The notes beneath the pieces are model-generated. The model was given only the letters and a program-made list of their open reading frames with translations. It did not search any database and was not told the DNA's origin. DNA of 64,000 nucleotides, taken from DATBLQ01 sp036555325. Its GTDB lineage: Bacteria > Pseudomonadota > Alphaproteobacteria > Rhizobiales > Aestuariivirgaceae. Location: the NCBI GenBank assembly GCA_036555325.1, contig DATBLQ010000019.1:1-64000 (forward strand), written 5' to 3'. Both the position numbers and the translations under genes were made by a program. This document shows, in pieces, positions 61,438 through 64,000 of this stretch (position 1 is its first letter; each line of letters begins with the position of its first letter).

Positions 61438-61579
61438 ATGAAGCCAGAGCGAAGCGGCGCACGGTACGCTCGCCCTGCTTTGCCTCGCCTTAGCCATCGC
61501 CCTTGCGTTCGAATTCGTCAACGGTTTCCACGACACGGCCAACGCTGCGGCATGTCGGCCCTCATCTACTATTGCCTGA
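61438..61579 (+). pseudogene. Remnant of a PiT-type phosphate transporter
   Basis: One frame (61457-61579) reads AHGTLALLCLALAIALAFEF then VNGFHDTANAAA, the N-terminal signature of PiT/PitA inorganic phosphate permeases (NGFHDTANAVAT). It then diverges and stops after nine residues. The match lacks its start codon frame (the nearest ATG is in a different frame) and everything downstream, so it is a truncated, frameshifted fragment. Confidence 0.7.
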
Positions 61580-61596
61580 TGCGGATATTGTGATCT

Positions 61597-62292
61597 TCAA
61601 CCGCCGCGGAAACCCGTTGCCAAGACGAACAGTTCGGCAGAATCGGCACGGCTGGCTGCGGGCTTGACGTGTCGAACAGCAGCGAAGTCGCGTTTGAGAT
61701 CGGCCAGCAGCTCCTGTTCAGTACCGCCGCGCAGAACCTTGCATAAAAAGGTGCCACCAGGTTTCAGCACGTCACGGGCAAACTCCAACGCCGCCGCGCA
61801 GAGCGCCATGATACGCAGATGATCGGTCTGGCGATGGCCGGTCGCGTGCCCCGCCATATCGGAAAGGACGACATCGGCAAGCTCGCCGTGCAGGGCCTGT
61901 TTGAGAAGATCCGGCGCATCCTCATCGAGGAAGTCTTTCCGAAGACTCGTCACCCCCGCGAGCGGCTCCATGGCGTGGATGTCGAGAGCGACGATGCGGC
62001 CGTGGCCCTCCTTCGCCCGGACGCGGTGTGCGGCGATCTGCGACCAGCTTCCCGGGGCTGCCCCCAGATCGACAACACGCATGCCGGGGCGGAAGATTCG
62101 GTGTTTGTCATCGATCTCGGAAAGCTTGAATGCCGAGCGCGCTCTAAGCCCCTGCTCTCTCGCTTCACGCACGAGAGGGTCGTTCAGTTGCCGTTCGAGC
62201 CAGTGTTTCTGCGACGGCGTGCGTCCCTTGCCTTTCCTGAGACGAACCTTGAGGGGCCGGCCGGCGGAGCGCTGAGCCTCACGCCTTGCCAT
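61597..62292 (-). CDS. rlmE: 23S rRNA 2'-O-ribose methyltransferase RlmE
   Basis: 231 residues. FtsJ/RrmJ fold with the K-D-K-E catalytic set: Lys in RARSAFKLSEID, Asp in LSDMAGH, Lys in FLCKVLRGG and Glu near the C-terminus (DSAELFVLATGF). SAM motif VVDLGAAPGSWSQIA. It methylates U2552 of 23S rRNA. Overlaps the ppx gene by 14 bases. Confidence 0.95.
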   Translation of the reverse strand: MARREAQRSAGRPLKVRLRKGKGRTPSQKHWLERQLNDPLVREAREQGLRARSAFKLSEIDDKHRIFRPGMRVVDLGAAPGSWSQIAAHRVRAKEGHGRIVALDIHAMEPLAGVTSLRKDFLDEDAPDLLKQALHGELADVVLSDMAGHATGHRQTDHLRIMALCAAALEFARDVLKPGGTFLCKVLRGGTEQELLADLKRDFAAVRHVKPAASRADSAELFVLATGFRGG

Positions 62293-63394
62293 AGGCGCCG
62301 TCCTCCTTCATCAGATAGGCGAGAATGCCTTCGCGCAGACCGCGATCCGCCACACGCAGCCGGGAGGCAGGAAAGGCACGGCGAATTTCCTCGAGGATAG
62401 CGCAGCCTCCCAACACCAGGTCGGCACGGTCGCGACCGATGCACGGACTTGCGGCGCGCTCTTCGTAGTTCATTGCAAGAAGCCTGGCGACGACCTCATC
62501 AATGTCGGCGTTCGAGAGCCAGGAACCATCGACCCGCGAGCGATCGTAGCGGCGCAGGCGCATCTGAACCCCGGCTATGGTGGTTACGGTTCCGGAAGTA
62601 CCGAGAAGATGATCCGGGCCGACCAAGCCGCCAGTCAGCGCGGCGATGCGTGACACGAAGGGACCGAGAAGGGTCATCACATAGTCGCGCATCGCCTGAA
62701 AACTCGCGGCAGTTATCTCTATGCCACCAAATTGCTCGGCGATGGTAACGACCCCGGCTGGCAACGAGATCCAGTCTCGAATGGCAAAGGTTGAGCCATC
62801 GTGTACCAACCACATCAACTCGGTCGATCCTCCACCGATATCGAAAACGAGAATGGTCCGGGATCCGGATTCAATGAGAGGCTCGGCTCCGGCGACGGCG
62901 AGACGAGCTTCGGTTTCACGGTCGATTATTTCGAGCTTCAAACCGGTCTCCCGGCGCACGCGATCGATGAACTCGACACCGTTCTCGGCTGTCCTGCAGG
63001 CCTCGGTGGCGATCAGCCGGTATCGTCTCACATTTCGCCAGATGAGCTTGTTGGCACAGACGCGCAACGCGTCGATCGTCCGTTCGATGGCTCTGTCGCT
63101 CAAGCGGCCGGTTTGGCTCGCCCCTTCGCCAAGGCGCACGATTCGAGAAAAAGCATCGACAACCGTAAAGCCGCCCGGACTGGGTCTGGCCAGGAGCAGC
63201 CGACAATTGTTGGTGCCAAGATCCAGGGCGCCGTAGATGGTCGAACCCGAAGGGCCGGAGGGAGAGAGCGAAGCGCTCGCCTGCGCGCCTGGCCGGCCTC
63301 TCCCGAGGGATCGGGGCCATTTGCGGCCTCTTTTGACGCGCTGCGGCGCCTCGGGCTGACCGCTGCTCACCACCACTTTTGAACCGCCCGGCAA
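62279..63394 (-). CDS. Ppx/GppA exopolyphosphatase-type phosphatase
   Basis: 371 residues, including a Ser/Pro/Arg-rich leader of about 50. The actin-like ATPase fold starts YGALDLGTNNCRLLLARP, followed by ATEACRTAENG, FDIGGGSTELMW and LLGTSGTVTTIAGVQ. It hydrolyses polyphosphate or pppGpp. Paired with rlmE as in many Rhizobiales. The unusual leader may contain the true start further in, near residue 50. Confidence 0.92.
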   Translation of the reverse strand: MPGGSKVVVSSGQPEAPQRVKRGRKWPRSLGRGRPGAQASASLSPSGPSGSTIYGALDLGTNNCRLLLARPSPGGFTVVDAFSRIVRLGEGASQTGRLSDRAIERTIDALRVCANKLIWRNVRRYRLIATEACRTAENGVEFIDRVRRETGLKLEIIDRETEARLAVAGAEPLIESGSRTILVFDIGGGSTELMWLVHDGSTFAIRDWISLPAGVVTIAEQFGGIEITAASFQAMRDYVMTLLGPFVSRIAALTGGLVGPDHLLGTSGTVTTIAGVQMRLRRYDRSRVDGSWLSNADIDEVVARLLAMNYEERAASPCIGRDRADLVLGGCAILEEIRRAFPASRLRVADRGLREGILAYLMKEDGAYGKA

Positions 63395-63594
63395 TCTAGC
63401 ACCCTCCCTTGCGCCCTCGAATAGCGCGGGGGAAGCCAGCCTAACTGCCTTAATTCGTTTACGTTAGCGCCAGTCTATCAGCAAAGAGGATGCCGTAAAG
63501 CTTCAGTTAACAGCGATCTGAGAACATGACCGCCAAGACGGTTAACCGCCCTTTATTTCGTTTTTGGTAAGTCTTTGCTGAGAGGGTGAAGGTC

Positions 63595-64000
63595 ATGCGT
63601 ACGTTCGGCCAGCGTTGGTTCAAGGACGGCTCATTGATGGCGGAATATTCCGAGCATTTCGGACGTGCTGTGACGCGCCACAAGTCGATGGTGGCGCTGG
63701 GCGCTGCCAAGGTCGAGGCAGAACTGGCCTCGAAGGCTAAGTCCGAATTCATCGCCAACATGAGCCATGAACTCAGGACACCTCTCAACGCAATCATCGG
63801 ATTCGCCGACATGCTGAGCGTCCTCAAAATCGGCGACCCGCAAAGGGTTGGGCAGTACTCCTCCTACATCAAGCAGGCGGCAGAACACCTGCTGATGCTG
63901 ATCAATGGCATACTCGATATATCCAAGATTCAGGCGGGCAGCCTGACGGTCGAACCGGAACCCCTAAAGCTCGATGAGGCGCTTTCGAGCTGCCTTATGA
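63595..64000 (+). CDS. Histidine kinase, N-terminal part (cut by window edge)
   Basis: 135 codons are visible from the ATG at 63595, which follows GAAGGTC. The HisKA domain is clear: SEFIANMSHELRTPLNAIIG with the phosphoacceptor His58, and a dimerisation helix to HLLMLINGILDISKIQAGSL. No membrane segment is seen before it. The type resembles PleC/DivJ-like or hybrid kinases of alphaproteobacteria. The catalytic domain lies beyond the window. Confidence 0.88.
   Translation, partial: MRTFGQRWFKDGSLMAEYSEHFGRAVTRHKSMVALGAAKVEAELASKAKSEFIANMSHELRTPLNAIIGFADMLSVLKIGDPQRVGQYSSYIKQAAEHLLMLINGILDISKIQAGSLTVEPEPLKLDEALSSCLM

Noticed and set aside
63540..63560. CtrA binding site before the histidine kinase
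   Set aside because: GTTAACCGCCCTTTAT is only a partial match to TTAA-N7-TTAA and stands alone; too weak to report as a site.

Overview
The window looks like a chromosomal segment of a GC-rich alphaproteobacterium, most likely of the order Hyphomicrobiales (Rhizobiales). The clues are the gene blocks guaB-rsmB-guaA, yfgM-bamB-der-panB and ppx-rlmE, paired NnrU-like proteins, DUF1232, MAPEG and PUT-type small proteins, and frequent ATGA overlaps. Family or genus cannot be fixed from the sequence alone.

Layout. 1-12.4 kb is accessory: a duplicated pair of small Trp-rich proteins, a 1109-residue cyclase/ATPase/TPR protein, a two-component system divergent from a secreted EF-hand protein, small proteins, and a CdaR/PucR-type regulator. 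12.65-12.91 kb holds remnants of a branched-chain amino acid permease and an acyl-CoA ligase, abutting a rhomboid protease. 13.7-20.1 kb is a PQQ-dependent alcohol oxidation module: a YVTN beta-propeller, an ankyrin protein, a diheme cytochrome c, a PQQ dehydrogenase with a lanthanide-type Asp-x-Asp motif, an ABC ATPase and permease, and a 25-codon pqqA with no pqqB-E in the window.

20.2-33.4 kb is a complete selenocysteine and formate dehydrogenase region. It has selD, selA, selB, a tRNA-Sec nested in frame inside the 3' end of the selB reading frame, fdhE, and fdnGHI-type subunits with an in-frame UGA and a SECIS-like hairpin. Four further genes sit downstream of selB (two unknowns, a DsrE-like protein, a GcvH-like protein), and a TusA-like carrier is divergent. 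Together they look like a selenium/sulfur-handling extension of formate dehydrogenase assembly.

33.4-40.9 kb is a polyol uptake and oxidation cluster: a binding protein, two permeases, a small membrane protein, two zinc-type and two short-chain dehydrogenases, and no ABC ATPase. 41-45 kb carries assorted oxidative genes. From 45 kb the content is mostly core: der, bamB, a YfgM-like protein, panB, queF with a queuosine-precursor transporter, guaA, rsmB, guaB, rlmE and ppx. Among these are a multicopper-oxidase-like protein that has lost its T1 Cys and flanking His residues, and two tandem orphan ParA/MinD-like ATPases. The window ends inside a histidine kinase gene.

No CRISPR array, insertion sequence, prophage or rRNA was seen. 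All calls rest on reading motifs by eye; no similarity search was possible.
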